Shown: positions 25,587 through 33,080 of the stretch, in pieces
Numbering within the stretch: position 1 is the stretch's first letter
Layout: each line of letters opens with the position of its first letter
Source: Corynebacterium terpenotabidum Y-11
GTDB taxonomy: Bacteria; Actinomycetota; Actinomycetes; Mycobacteriales; Mycobacteriaceae
Reading direction: 5' to 3'
DNA length: 64,000 nt
NCBI RefSeq assembly: GCF_000418365.1
Contig: NC_021663.1
Coordinates: 930,001-994,000 of the forward strand
Notes under the pieces: model-generated
The model's database searches: none
What the model saw: only the letters and a program-made list of their open reading frames with translations
What the model was told of the DNA's origin: nothing
Translations under genes and position numbers: made by a program

Positions 25587-26489
25587 TCAGAACCGGATGA
25601 CGGTCTTCCCGGTCGCATGGCCGCCCTCGACCCGGGCGACGGCGTCCGCCGCCTCCGGGAAGGGGAGGGACGCTGTGATGTGCGGGGTGAAGGTCCCGTC
25701 CGCGATCAGTCCCGCGAGCTCCGAGAAGACCGCCCGGGTGCGGCGTCGCGTCACCCCGCCGCCCACTGCGGGATCGGCGACACTGCGTACCGGTCCCGAG
25801 GTCAGGCCCAGTGCGTCCACCAGTACGTCACCGCCGACGAGGTCGATGACCGCATCGACCGGTCCGGCGTCGCGGACGTCCGTGGTCCAGTGCTCCCCGG
25901 ACGGTACGGATGTGGCCCCGAGGGACTCGACGAAGGCCCGCTTTCCGGCCCCGGCGACCCCGGTCACCCGGTACCCCAGTGCCGCGGCGAGCTGGACCGC
26001 GCAGTGCCCGACCCCACCGCCGGCGCCGAGCACCAGCACGGTGCTGCCGGGGGTGAGGCCGTCCCGGCGCAGTTCATGGAGGATGTCCCACGCCGTCCCC
26101 GCAGCCACCGGCAGACAGGCGGCCTGCGCCGGGGTGACGCCGTCCGGCACCGGGGTCACCCCCACCGCATCCAGGTAGATCTGGTCGGCGAAGGCGCCGG
26201 TGCCGCTGGCGGTGGACCCGAAGACCGCCATGCCGGGGGAGATCCCGCTGACCGGATCGGCGGCCAGGACAATGCCGGACGCCTCGCGTCCCATGGCCAT
26301 CGGGAACCGGACCGGGAAACTGCCCTGCCGCTCACCGGACCGGACCTTGATGTCCGCCGGATTGACCGCGGCGACCGTGGTCGCGATGAGGACCCGGCAG
26401 TCCGGGACCGACGCCGGATCCGGGGTCGGGACGTCGAGGAATCCGGCGACTTCAGGTCCACCGTAGGATTCGAAACCGAAAATGCGCAT
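25587..26489 (-). CDS. zinc-independent MDR oxidoreductase (quinone-reductase type)
   Basis: A 300-residue medium-chain dehydrogenase/reductase. It has the N-terminal GroES-like half (NPADIKVRSGE, FPMAMGREASGIV), a Rossmann motif VLGAGGGVGHCAVQLA and the C-terminal VEGGHATGKTVIRF typical of NADPH quinone reductases. Zinc-ligand cysteines of alcohol dehydrogenases are absent. It probably reduces quinones or enones with NADPH. A TAGTCT box 7 nt before the ATG and no Shine-Dalgarno suggest a leaderless mRNA. Confidence 0.85.
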   Translation of the reverse strand: MRIFGFESYGGPEVAGFLDVPTPDPASVPDCRVLIATTVAAVNPADIKVRSGERQGSFPVRFPMAMGREASGIVLAADPVSGISPGMAVFGSTASGTGAFADQIYLDAVGVTPVPDGVTPAQAACLPVAAGTAWDILHELRRDGLTPGSTVLVLGAGGGVGHCAVQLAAALGYRVTGVAGAGKRAFVESLGATSVPSGEHWTTDVRDAGPVDAVIDLVGGDVLVDALGLTSGPVRSVADPAVGGGVTRRRTRAVFSELAGLIADGTFTPHITASLPFPEAADAVARVEGGHATGKTVIRF

Positions 26490-26496
26490 AGCGTAC

Positions 26497-26502
26497 AGAC
26501 TA
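26497..26502 (-). promoter_or_regulatory. -10 box for leaderless transcription of the quinone reductase
   Basis: TAGTCT on the minus strand lies 7 nt before the ATG at 26489, placing transcription start on the start codon. Confidence 0.4.
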
Positions 26503-26528
26503 ACTGCCGATGAATCCCGGAGGTCCCC

Positions 26529-27419
26529 ATGTGCCCCTCAGCCCGCACAACCCCGCCTGCCACAACCCCGCCTGCCACAGCCCTCGACCGACCTCTGGCC
26601 GGTGTCCGCGTGGTGACGACCGCCCCCAATCTCCCCGGACCCGTCGCCGCACACCGGCTGGTCGGGCTCGGCGCCACCGTGACGAAGATCGAACCACCCA
26701 CGGGGGACATGCTCGCTGCGGTGATCCCCTCGTTCCACCGGGAACTCGCTGAGGGGCAGGAGATCCGTACCCTTGACCTGAAGACGCCGGACGGACGCCG
26801 GGAGCTGGATACCCTGCTCGCCGACGCAGACCTGCTGCTCACCTCATCGCGTCCGCGGGCACTGGCTGGACTCGGACTGTCCTGGGAGGAGGTCCATGCC
26901 CGGTACCCCCGACTGTGCCAGGTGTCGATCGTCGGCCACAGTGGGGAGGGCGGGGACCGCCCGGGCCACGACCTCACCTACCAGGCGGAGGCGGGTGTCC
27001 TCGTCCCGCCGCAGATGCCGACACTGCCGGTCGCCGACCTGCTCGGTGGTGAACGGGTGGTCGGGGAGGCCACCGCCCTGCTGTTCCGGGCCGCCCGGAC
27101 CGGAACCGGTAGCTACCGGGAGGTGGCATTGGCGCAGGCGGTCGAGGACGCCGCGGCGTCCGTCCGTCACCGGCTCACCGCGCCGGGCGCGGTGCTCGGT
27201 GGTGCGCTGCCGACCTACGGGCTCTACCAGGCGTCGGACGGGTGGGTAGCTCTCGCCGCGATCGAACCGCATTTCATGGCACGGACCGGGGCTGAGCTCG
27301 GCGTGGACCCGATGGACCGGGACGCGCTGGCGTCCGTCTTCCGGACCCGTACCGTGGCAGAGTGGACGGCCCTGGCCGCAGCGCACGACTTGCCGCTCGT
27401 GGCGGTGCGGGTAGCCTGA
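26529..27419 (+). CDS. family III CoA transferase/racemase (CaiB/BaiF), short form
   Basis: GGAGGT just upstream supports ATG 26529. The 296-residue product is shorter than the usual 350-400. It keeps the N-terminal fold (LAGVRVVTTAPNLPGPVAAHRLVGLGATVTKIEPPTGD) and an Asp in GHDLTYQAEAG, which resembles the alpha-methylacyl-CoA racemase active site. Residues 7-18 are a low-complexity TTPPATTPPAT stretch from a 15-bp tandem repeat (26546-26575). It may be a racemase-like or degenerate member; the substrate is unknown. Confidence 0.75.
   Translation: MCPSARTTPPATTPPATALDRPLAGVRVVTTAPNLPGPVAAHRLVGLGATVTKIEPPTGDMLAAVIPSFHRELAEGQEIRTLDLKTPDGRRELDTLLADADLLLTSSRPRALAGLGLSWEEVHARYPRLCQVSIVGHSGEGGDRPGHDLTYQAEAGVLVPPQMPTLPVADLLGGERVVGEATALLFRAARTGTGSYREVALAQAVEDAAASVRHRLTAPGAVLGGALPTYGLYQASDGWVALAAIEPHFMARTGAELGVDPMDRDALASVFRTRTVAEWTALAAAHDLPLVAVRVA
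27412..27417 (+). promoter_or_regulatory. -10 box for a leaderless metallophosphoesterase mRNA
   Basis: TAGCCT is followed by 6 nt and then the ATG at 27424, with no ribosome binding site between. Confidence 0.45.
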
Positions 27420-27423
27420 CTGG

Positions 27424-28005
27424 ATGGGAAATCAGTGGTTCACCAGTGACCTCCATCTCGGGCACCGTTTCGTCGCCGGGCTCCGGGGGTTTGACGACCC
27501 GGACGAGCACGATGAGGTGATTCTCGGGAACCTCCGGGACGCCCTGCGCCCCGGGGACGTCCTGTGGTGCCTCGGGGATCTTGCGGTCAGCTCGCCGCGT
27601 CGGGCCCTGGACCTCCTCGGGGAGCTGTTCGACGACACGGGCGTCACCGCGCACCTCATCGCCGGAAACCATGACCCCTGCCATCCGATGCACCGGAAGG
27701 GTTACCAGCACCAGAAGGAGTACCTGGAGATCTTCGACTCGGTGCAGCCGTATCAGCGGACGGAATGGTCGGGGCACGAGGTGTGGCTGTCGCATTTCCC
27801 CCGGCCGGGTTTCGACCACCACGGAGTGGAGTCCCGGCACGACAACCTGCGGTTGGATGTCCCGTGGCTGGTACACGGGCATCTTCATTCGGCGTCCCCC
27901 GTCACCGGACCAGGCATGGTCGATGTCGGGTTGGACGCCTGGGACCTTCGCCCGGTGGACCAGGCAATGGTCCGGACGACCCTGTTCGGGTCAGTCGGAG
28001 ACTAG
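27424..28005 (+). CDS. calcineurin-like metallophosphoesterase
   Basis: A 193-residue single-domain enzyme with all metal-binding blocks: DLHLGH, WCLGDLA, AGNHD, LSHFP and GHLHS. It hydrolyses phosphomono- or diesters with a two-metal centre; small stand-alone members often act on nucleotides or 3'-5' phosphodiesters. It starts 4 bp after the CoA transferase. Its stop overlaps that of the convergent lipoprotein gene (shared CTAG). Confidence 0.85.
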   Translation: MGNQWFTSDLHLGHRFVAGLRGFDDPDEHDEVILGNLRDALRPGDVLWCLGDLAVSSPRRALDLLGELFDDTGVTAHLIAGNHDPCHPMHRKGYQHQKEYLEIFDSVQPYQRTEWSGHEVWLSHFPRPGFDHHGVESRHDNLRLDVPWLVHGHLHSASPVTGPGMVDVGLDAWDLRPVDQAMVRTTLFGSVGD

Positions 28006-28271
28006 CGGGCGGACGGTTCCTCGGTGGTGAGGGTGCCGGTGCCGCCGTAGATGTCGGCCACGGCGGCCTCTGCCTCAGTGGCCTCGGTGGACTCGGTGGA
28101 GTCAGCGTCGGAGGCATCCGGCACGCCGGCGCCCGCGTAACCCTCCTCCGGGGAGACGGTGGTGACCACGGGCGCGTCGCTGTTCTTCTGGTTCGGCGGG
28201 GAGCAGGCTGCGATACCCAGCGCCAGAACGGCGGCGGCGGAAAGGGCGGCGGTACGGCTGATGCGGGTCAT
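28002..28271 (-). CDS. small acidic lipoprotein
   Basis: ATG 28271 follows AGGAGACGC, giving 89 residues. There is a signal peptide (MTRISRTAALSAAAVLALGIAAC) with lipobox GIAAC. A short acidic Ser/Thr/Glu-rich mature part (DADSTESTEATEAEAA) follows. No conserved domain is recognised. It is a small envelope protein by its signal only. Confidence 0.65.
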   Translation of the reverse strand: MTRISRTAALSAAAVLALGIAACSPPNQKNSDAPVVTTVSPEEGYAGAGVPDASDADSTESTEATEAEAAVADIYGGTGTLTTEEPSAR

Positions 28272-28387
28272 CTTGCGTCTCCTGTTATCAGAGGGGTCAG
28301 TCATGGAACGTCTCGTCACTTCGCCTACATCCTAGAGGCTCCGGTCCCCGGGAGGGGAATGCGCATACCCGTTCGGGTGGGGCGGGT

Positions 28388-28393
28388 TACACT
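28388..28393 (+). promoter_or_regulatory. -10 box for leaderless mRNA of the membrane protein at 28400
   Basis: TACACT lies 6 nt before the ATG, in the same GGGTTACACTCG context as the site at 29071. Confidence 0.5.
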
Positions 28394-28399
28394 CGGAGG

Positions 28400-29059
28400 A
28401 TGGCCCCCCGTCACAGCGCCCCGGACCACGGTATGCCCCAGCCGCCGACCTACCGACGTCTCACTGACGACTCCTCCGGGCTCGCCGACGGCGACCGATC
28501 ACGTCCCTACGGTCGTCATGCCGCGCCCGTCGAGGAACCTTTGCCCGCACCTGTGCCCGCACCTGTCCCGACACCGGTGGGTGGACGCTCACAGGTCACG
28601 GGGGGACCGGTTGTGCCGGAGGTACCGGCGACGGAGTCGGTGACGGATCCGGTGATCTCGCCTGAGGATCCCGGGGAACCAGAGAATCGCCCGGGACGTG
28701 GACTGTGGGTGCCGGTGTTGCTGCTGCTGGCCGCCGTCGTCGCTCTCGTCGTTGTCTTCCGCTGGCTGACCTCCGTCGATGGTGGAAACCTGCCGGCGTC
28801 CCCGGTAACCACCTCGGGGCAGATGTCGGAGACGGCTGTTCCGACGGCGACCGAGACGACCCAGCCGACGACGACCGAACCGTCGGTCGAGGCGGTCCCG
28901 GAGGAGGATGCGGAGACGACCGCTGATCCGGAGCCGGAGGCTTCGGAACAGGAGACTCCCGAGGAGGTCCAGGACGGGAATCTGCAGGATCTGGGTGACG
29001 AGCTGGACAACGAGTTCAACGATCTGGTCGATGACCTGCAGAACAGATTAGGTCTCTGA
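28400..29059 (+). CDS. single-pass membrane protein, proline-rich cytoplasmic and acidic external parts
   Basis: A 219-residue protein. Residues 1-100 are hydrophilic with a PAPVPAPVPTPV stretch; one transmembrane helix spans about 101-121; then comes a Thr/Glu-rich linker. It ends with an acidic helix (LQDLGDELDNEFNDLVDDLQNRL). The C-terminal helix resembles that of the next gene's product, so they look like tandem paralogues. No known domain is recognised. Confidence 0.65.
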   Translation: MAPRHSAPDHGMPQPPTYRRLTDDSSGLADGDRSRPYGRHAAPVEEPLPAPVPAPVPTPVGGRSQVTGGPVVPEVPATESVTDPVISPEDPGEPENRPGRGLWVPVLLLLAAVVALVVVFRWLTSVDGGNLPASPVTTSGQMSETAVPTATETTQPTTTEPSVEAVPEEDAETTADPEPEASEQETPEEVQDGNLQDLGDELDNEFNDLVDDLQNRLGL

Positions 29060-29070
29060 GCTCCCCGGGT

Positions 29071-29076
29071 TACACT
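29071..29076 (+). promoter_or_regulatory. -10 box for leaderless mRNA of the Q/Y-rich protein
   Basis: TACACT is followed by 6 nt and then ATG 29083; no Shine-Dalgarno is present. Confidence 0.5.
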
Positions 29077-29082
29077 CGAGCA

Positions 29083-29757
29083 ATGGATTCCCGTGACAGA
29101 GACGACAGAGGACAGGACCAGTCCGGTCCCCAGCCGCCGGTGTACCGTCATGCTCCGGAGGACCCCACGGAGCAGTTCGGCGTCCCCGGTGGTGGTCAGC
29201 AGCAGTATGAGCAGCCGTACAGTCAGCAGCAGTACGAGCAGCAGTACGGCACCCAGCAGTTCGGCGCTCCGGGTGCCGCACAGCAGTTCGGGCAGCCCGC
29301 CTATGACCAGCAGCAGTACGGCCAGCAGCAGTTCGGACAGCAGCAGTTTGGACAGCCGGCCTATGACCAGCAGCAGTACGGCCAGCAGCAGTACGGCCAA
29401 CCAGCCTATGACCAGCAGTCAGCGCCACCGAAGAAGCGCAGTACCAGTGCCGTGTGGATCTGGGTGATCGGGGGCCTGATCGTCGCCATCCTCATCCTGT
29501 TCTTCGTCCTCTGGCTTGGTAGCCGGGGCGATGGTGACGGATCGTCGACCCCGGCCGCCACCTCGACGGTCCGGGCCACGTCGACGGAGGAGACCACCTC
29601 GGAAGGTTTCCCGACGCTCCCGGACATTGAGCTTCCGACGGACATTGAGCTGCCCTCGGACATCCAGGTGCCGGACAACCTCGACGACCTGGGCACTGAC
29701 CTGGAGAACCAGATCGACGACTTCCTCAACAACCTGGACCAACAGTTCAACAACTGA
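29083..29757 (+). CDS. membrane protein with Q/Y/G-rich prion-like N-terminal tail
   Basis: The 224-residue product has a low-complexity cytoplasmic segment at about residues 38-112, built of QQQYGQ, QQQFGQ and QPAYDQ units. A basic KKR stop and one transmembrane helix (about 123-146) follow. The external Ser/Thr linker has repeats DIELPTDIELPSDIQVP, and the end is an acidic helix (LDDLGTDLENQIDDFLNNL). The tail composition resembles prion-like domains that self-associate. Function is unknown; the C-terminal helix links it to the 28400 protein. Confidence 0.7.
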   Translation: MDSRDRDDRGQDQSGPQPPVYRHAPEDPTEQFGVPGGGQQQYEQPYSQQQYEQQYGTQQFGAPGAAQQFGQPAYDQQQYGQQQFGQQQFGQPAYDQQQYGQQQYGQPAYDQQSAPPKKRSTSAVWIWVIGGLIVAILILFFVLWLGSRGDGDGSSTPAATSTVRATSTEETTSEGFPTLPDIELPTDIELPSDIQVPDNLDDLGTDLENQIDDFLNNLDQQFNN

Positions 29758-29772
29758 TCGCGTCCCCAGGGG

Positions 29773-29778
29773 TACAAA
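29773..29778 (+). promoter_or_regulatory. possible -10 box for leaderless 2-hydroxyacid dehydrogenase mRNA
   Basis: TACAAA is followed by 6 nt and ATG 29785. The last base departs from TAnnnT, so support is weaker. Confidence 0.3.
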
Positions 29779-29784
29779 GGACGG

Positions 29785-30726
29785 ATGACTGACCGACCCC
29801 TGCGGATCCACATCGCTGCCCGGCCCCTGCCCCTGACTGCCGCCGCCCTGGAGGACGCCGGCGCCGTCATCGTCGACGATATCGCCGACGCTGACGCGTT
29901 TCTCTGTGTCGCCATGCGCCCCGACGCCTTCCCGGAGCTTCCGGACACGGTGCGCTGGGTGCAGCTCTGCCAGGCAGGTATCGAGGGCTTCCTTGAGGCC
30001 GGGGTCGTCACCGCCGGACCGGGAGGAATCCGACGATGGTCGAATGCCTCCGGTATCTACGGCCGTCAGGTCGCCGAGGCCGCCGTCGGTCTGCTGCTGT
30101 CGGTGACGCATATGCATGTCCGGATCGCCCGCGCGAAGAGCTGGTCGGTCTGGCGGGAGGTGGACGCGGGAACGCGGTGGCTCGCAGGGTCGACAGTGGT
30201 CATCGTCGGCGCCGGTGGAATCGGGCGTCACCTCATCGATATGCTCACTCCGTTCGGAGTGGAATTCGTGGCGGTCAACCACTCCGGGCGTCCGGTGGAC
30301 GGCGCCCGGCAGACCGTCCCGTTCACCCGGCTCGACGAAGCGTTGCCGCAGGCGGACCATCTGGTCCTGTCCGCCCCGTTGACCGACGAGACCCGTGGCC
30401 TGATCGATGCGGATGCCCTTGCCCGGTGCCGTCGGGGTGTCACCGTGGTCAACGTGGCCCGCGGGCCGGTGGTTGTCACCGACGATCTTGTCGCGGCACT
30501 GGAGTCCGGGCACGTCGCAGGGGCAGGACTGGACGTCACCGACCCGGAGCCGCTCCCCGACGGACACCCGTTGTGGGACATGGACAATGTGACGGTGACG
30601 ACCCATGCGGCGAACACCGTCTCGTCGATGGACGCCCAACTGGCTGCTCCGACAGTGGAGAACTACCGGCGCCTCCTGGCCGGGGAGCGGATGCTCACCG
30701 AACTCGACACGGGCTCCGCCTACTGA
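29785..30726 (+). CDS. D-isomer-specific 2-hydroxyacid dehydrogenase
   Basis: A 313-residue NAD-dependent enzyme. The nucleotide-binding loop is VIVGAGGIGRHLID, and the catalytic residues sit in NVARGPVV (Arg), DPEPLPDGHPLW (Glu) and THAAN (His). Such enzymes interconvert 2-oxoacids and D-2-hydroxyacids. The exact substrate is not predictable. Confidence 0.88.
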   Translation: MTDRPLRIHIAARPLPLTAAALEDAGAVIVDDIADADAFLCVAMRPDAFPELPDTVRWVQLCQAGIEGFLEAGVVTAGPGGIRRWSNASGIYGRQVAEAAVGLLLSVTHMHVRIARAKSWSVWREVDAGTRWLAGSTVVIVGAGGIGRHLIDMLTPFGVEFVAVNHSGRPVDGARQTVPFTRLDEALPQADHLVLSAPLTDETRGLIDADALARCRRGVTVVNVARGPVVVTDDLVAALESGHVAGAGLDVTDPEPLPDGHPLWDMDNVTVTTHAANTVSSMDAQLAAPTVENYRRLLAGERMLTELDTGSAY

Positions 30727-30754
30727 AGGTGGTGGCGTGGCCCGGTCGGTGCGT

Positions 30755-30760
30755 TACACT
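30755..30760 (+). promoter_or_regulatory. -10 box for leaderless serine protease mRNA
   Basis: TACACT lies 7 nt before ATG 30768 with no ribosome binding site between. Confidence 0.5.
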
Positions 30761-30767
30761 GCCCACT

Positions 30768-31514
30768 ATGAGTCTTCTCCGCAAAACCACCGCCCTCGGG
30801 GTGATGACCGTCCTGGTCGCCGCCGCGTCCCCTGCCGTTGCAGGTGCCATCACCACCCACGGAGGGGCACCCATCATCATCACCGCCGCCAATGACGTCC
30901 AGGGGATGTGCACCCTGAACTCCGTCGCGGTCCAGGGGGACACCTACTACGGCATCACCGCTGGCCACTGCCTCGCCCCGGAGGAGTTCGGTGCCGCACC
31001 GGTGGAGATCACCACGGCAAACGGAGAGCTTCTCGCGGACGCCGACGACCTCAGCGACAGCGGCTACGTCCTTGACGGCAGCGCCAACTTCCTTGACCCG
31101 AATGCCGGGCTCAACGACTTCGCCTGGTTCCGGCTGGATGAATCGGTCACCCCGGATGCCACCGGGATCTCCAGCCAGGCGGACACCGGCATCGCACTGC
31201 TCGACCCGTTGCTCACCGGTGAGCGCCTGGAGACCGGTGATCCGGTGCCGGTGACGCAGGACCTCGTCGGCAGTCTGGTCTGCAAGGACGGGGCGAAGAC
31301 CGGGCGTACCTGCGGCCCGGTGCTCTCGGTGAACACAGAGAGCCAGGAGATCTTCGCCGCGATTCCGGCCATCGCCGGTGACTCGGGCAGCCCGCTCTAC
31401 ACCATCGGTGACGACGGGAAGGCCCACATCGTCGGCGTGCTCTCGAACGGTTCCCCGGTGCTGTTCAACGTCTTCGACGGAACCTCCTCGCACCTGGCGT
31501 CGGTGGGTGCCTGA
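30768..31514 (+). CDS. secreted trypsin-like serine protease
   Basis: ATG 30768 gives 248 residues, starting with a signal peptide (MSLLRKTTALGVMTVLVAAA, cleavage likely after SPAVAGA). The catalytic triad is visible as TAGHC (His), NDFAWF (Asp) and GDSGSPL (Ser). Cysteines near His and in VCKDGAKTGRTC could form disulfides. It is an S1-type extracellular peptidase of unknown target. Confidence 0.85.
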   Translation: MSLLRKTTALGVMTVLVAAASPAVAGAITTHGGAPIIITAANDVQGMCTLNSVAVQGDTYYGITAGHCLAPEEFGAAPVEITTANGELLADADDLSDSGYVLDGSANFLDPNAGLNDFAWFRLDESVTPDATGISSQADTGIALLDPLLTGERLETGDPVPVTQDLVGSLVCKDGAKTGRTCGPVLSVNTESQEIFAAIPAIAGDSGSPLYTIGDDGKAHIVGVLSNGSPVLFNVFDGTSSHLASVGA

Positions 31515-31695
31515 GTCTGCCTACGGCGACGGCAGAGACATTCCACGGAGATTGCACGGATACCGCAGTCCACTACCAGGTTCCTCCCAGATACGGGTCG
31601 TAAGTTAACTGGTGTTCCCGCGGCCAGTGGGATGAACCGGACCGGAAGGACCTCGCTATACGGCAGCTGCGCATTTTCCTCTTGAAACGTCACAG

Positions 31696-31733
31696 AACAC
31701 CCCCGGACCTGTCAGGTGCCGGGGGTGTTTTGT
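31696..31733 (+). terminator. intrinsic terminator
   Basis: A GC-rich stem (AACACCCCCGG paired with CCGGGGGTGTT, plus an inner ACCT/AGGT) is followed by TTTTGTGTG. It is about 180 bp downstream of the protease gene, so it may end that transcript or a short unknown RNA. Confidence 0.75.
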
Positions 31734-31783
31734 GTGTGCCGACGGCACTGTCGGTGGAGAGGGCACACGCCACCCTGTCTGCG

Positions 31784-31797
31784 GTAACATCCGTTAC
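31784..31797. promoter_or_regulatory. short palindrome upstream of the hydroxyacyl-CoA dehydrogenase
   Basis: A perfect 5-bp inverted repeat (GTAAC, 4-nt spacer, GTTAC) lies about 20-25 bp upstream of the likely -10 region. It could be a repressor site, but no protein is identified. Confidence 0.3.
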
Positions 31798-31880
31798 GTA
31801 CCGTGATCCGGGTTACACTATGATGATATAAGTAAGTTGTCGGTGTCCCCGACCAAGTCGAACACAGCAAGGAGCATCAC

Positions 31881-32744
31881 ATGGTTCAGCGCGTAGGCGT
31901 CATCGGAGCAGGTCAGATGGGCGGAGGAATCGCCGAGGTCGCCGCCAAGGCGGGCAGTGACGTCCTCGTCTGGGAGGCCAAGCAGGAGTTCCTCGACTTC
32001 GGCAAGGCAAAGATCGAGAAGTCACTGGCCAAGGCCGTGGAGCGGGGCAAGCTCTCCGCCGAAGACCGGGACGCCGCACTCGCCCGACTTACCTTCACCA
32101 CCTCGCTCGAGGATTTCGCCGACCGTGAGCTCGTCATGGAGGCCATCATCGAGAACGAGGAGATCAAGAAGGACGTCTTCGCCAAGCTCGACGCCATCGT
32201 CGAGGACAAGACCGCCCCGCTGTGCTCCAACACCTCCTCGCTGCCGATCCAGTCCATCGCCTCGGCCACCGAGAACCCGGGCCGCATCATCGGCCTGCAC
32301 TTCTTCAACCCGGTGCCGGTGCTCAAGCTTGTCGAGGTCATCCCCGCGCTGACCACGTCTGAGGCCACCGTCGAGACCGCGAAGACCTACGCCACCGAGG
32401 TGCTCGGCAAGGAGGCGATCCTCGCCAAGGACAAGTCCGGCTTCATCGTCAACTTCCTGCTGGTGCCCTACCTGCTCTCCGCCGTGCGCATGGTGGAGCA
32501 GGGTGTGGCCACCAAGGAGGACATCGACACCGGCATGAAGCTCGGCGCCTCCCACCCGATGGGCCCGCTGACCCTGGCCGACATGGTCGGTCTGGACACC
32601 TGTGCCTTCATTGCCGACGTCATGCACGAGGAGTACGGCGACCCGTCCTACGCCTGCCCGCCGCTGCTGCGCCGCATGGTCCAGGCCGGTCACCTCGGTC
32701 GGAAGTCCGGGAAGGGCTTCTACGACTACACCTCCGGGAAGTAG
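31881..32744 (+). CDS. 3-hydroxybutyryl-CoA dehydrogenase family protein
   Basis: A 287-residue enzyme with NAD motif GVIGAGQMGGGIAEVAA at the N-terminus and the catalytic His segment GLHFFNPVPVLKLVEVIP. The C-terminal dimerisation domain ends KSGKGFYDY. It oxidises or forms 3-hydroxyacyl-CoA with NAD(P). AAGGAG about 7 nt upstream supports the ATG. It is a single gene, so involvement in fatty-acid or polyhydroxybutyrate metabolism is open. Confidence 0.92.
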   Translation: MVQRVGVIGAGQMGGGIAEVAAKAGSDVLVWEAKQEFLDFGKAKIEKSLAKAVERGKLSAEDRDAALARLTFTTSLEDFADRELVMEAIIENEEIKKDVFAKLDAIVEDKTAPLCSNTSSLPIQSIASATENPGRIIGLHFFNPVPVLKLVEVIPALTTSEATVETAKTYATEVLGKEAILAKDKSGFIVNFLLVPYLLSAVRMVEQGVATKEDIDTGMKLGASHPMGPLTLADMVGLDTCAFIADVMHEEYGDPSYACPPLLRRMVQAGHLGRKSGKGFYDYTSGK

Positions 32745-32870
32745 AACGGTTTCATTTTTCCGGACCGGCCGGAACCGGGTGCACGCCAGATTTTCCTCCG
32801 GTACAAGTGGAAAGGAGCGCCGCGGTACCCCGCGGCGTCCCGCACCACCGATACGAAGGAGTTGATCAGC

Positions 32871-33080
32871 ATGTCCGGAATTGACGACCTGAAGAATACG
32901 GCTGAGGGCCTGGCCGGCGGAGCCAAGGAGAGCATCGGCAATGCCACCGGCGACGAGTCCCTGGCGAACGAGGGCCGGGCGGACCAGGTGAAGTCCGAGG
33001 CCAAGGGCAAGATCAGTGAGCTGAAGGACAAGGCCACCGACAAGGCCAATGAGGTGCTCGGCAACCTCAAGAAGGACTAA
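32871..33080 (+). CDS. CsbD-family stress-associated small protein
   Basis: ATG 32871 follows AAGGAG with 9-nt spacing and gives 69 residues. The highly charged helical sequence (MSGIDDLKNTAEGLAGGAKES, then Lys/Asp/Glu-rich helices) matches the CsbD-like family. In Bacillus the family is induced by general stress; biochemical function is unknown. The stop overlaps the convergent ABC transporter stop by 4 bp. Confidence 0.85.
   Translation: MSGIDDLKNTAEGLAGGAKESIGNATGDESLANEGRADQVKSEAKGKISELKDKATDKANEVLGNLKKD

Larger units (their letters stand above)
31515..31880. other. intergenic region with terminator and promoter of the hydroxyacyl-CoA dehydrogenase
   Basis: No gene is seen between the protease and the dehydrogenase. 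The stretch 31596-31690 has no recognisable RNA fold. A terminator sits at 31696-31733. An inverted repeat GTAAC-atcc-GTTAC lies at 31784-31797. TACACT and TATGAT-like boxes lie around 31814-31825, ahead of the 31881 gene. Confidence 0.5.

Noticed and set aside
31596..31690. Possible tRNA or structured RNA
   Set aside because: No cloverleaf, T-loop or conserved RNA motif could be drawn; only the later terminator is convincing.
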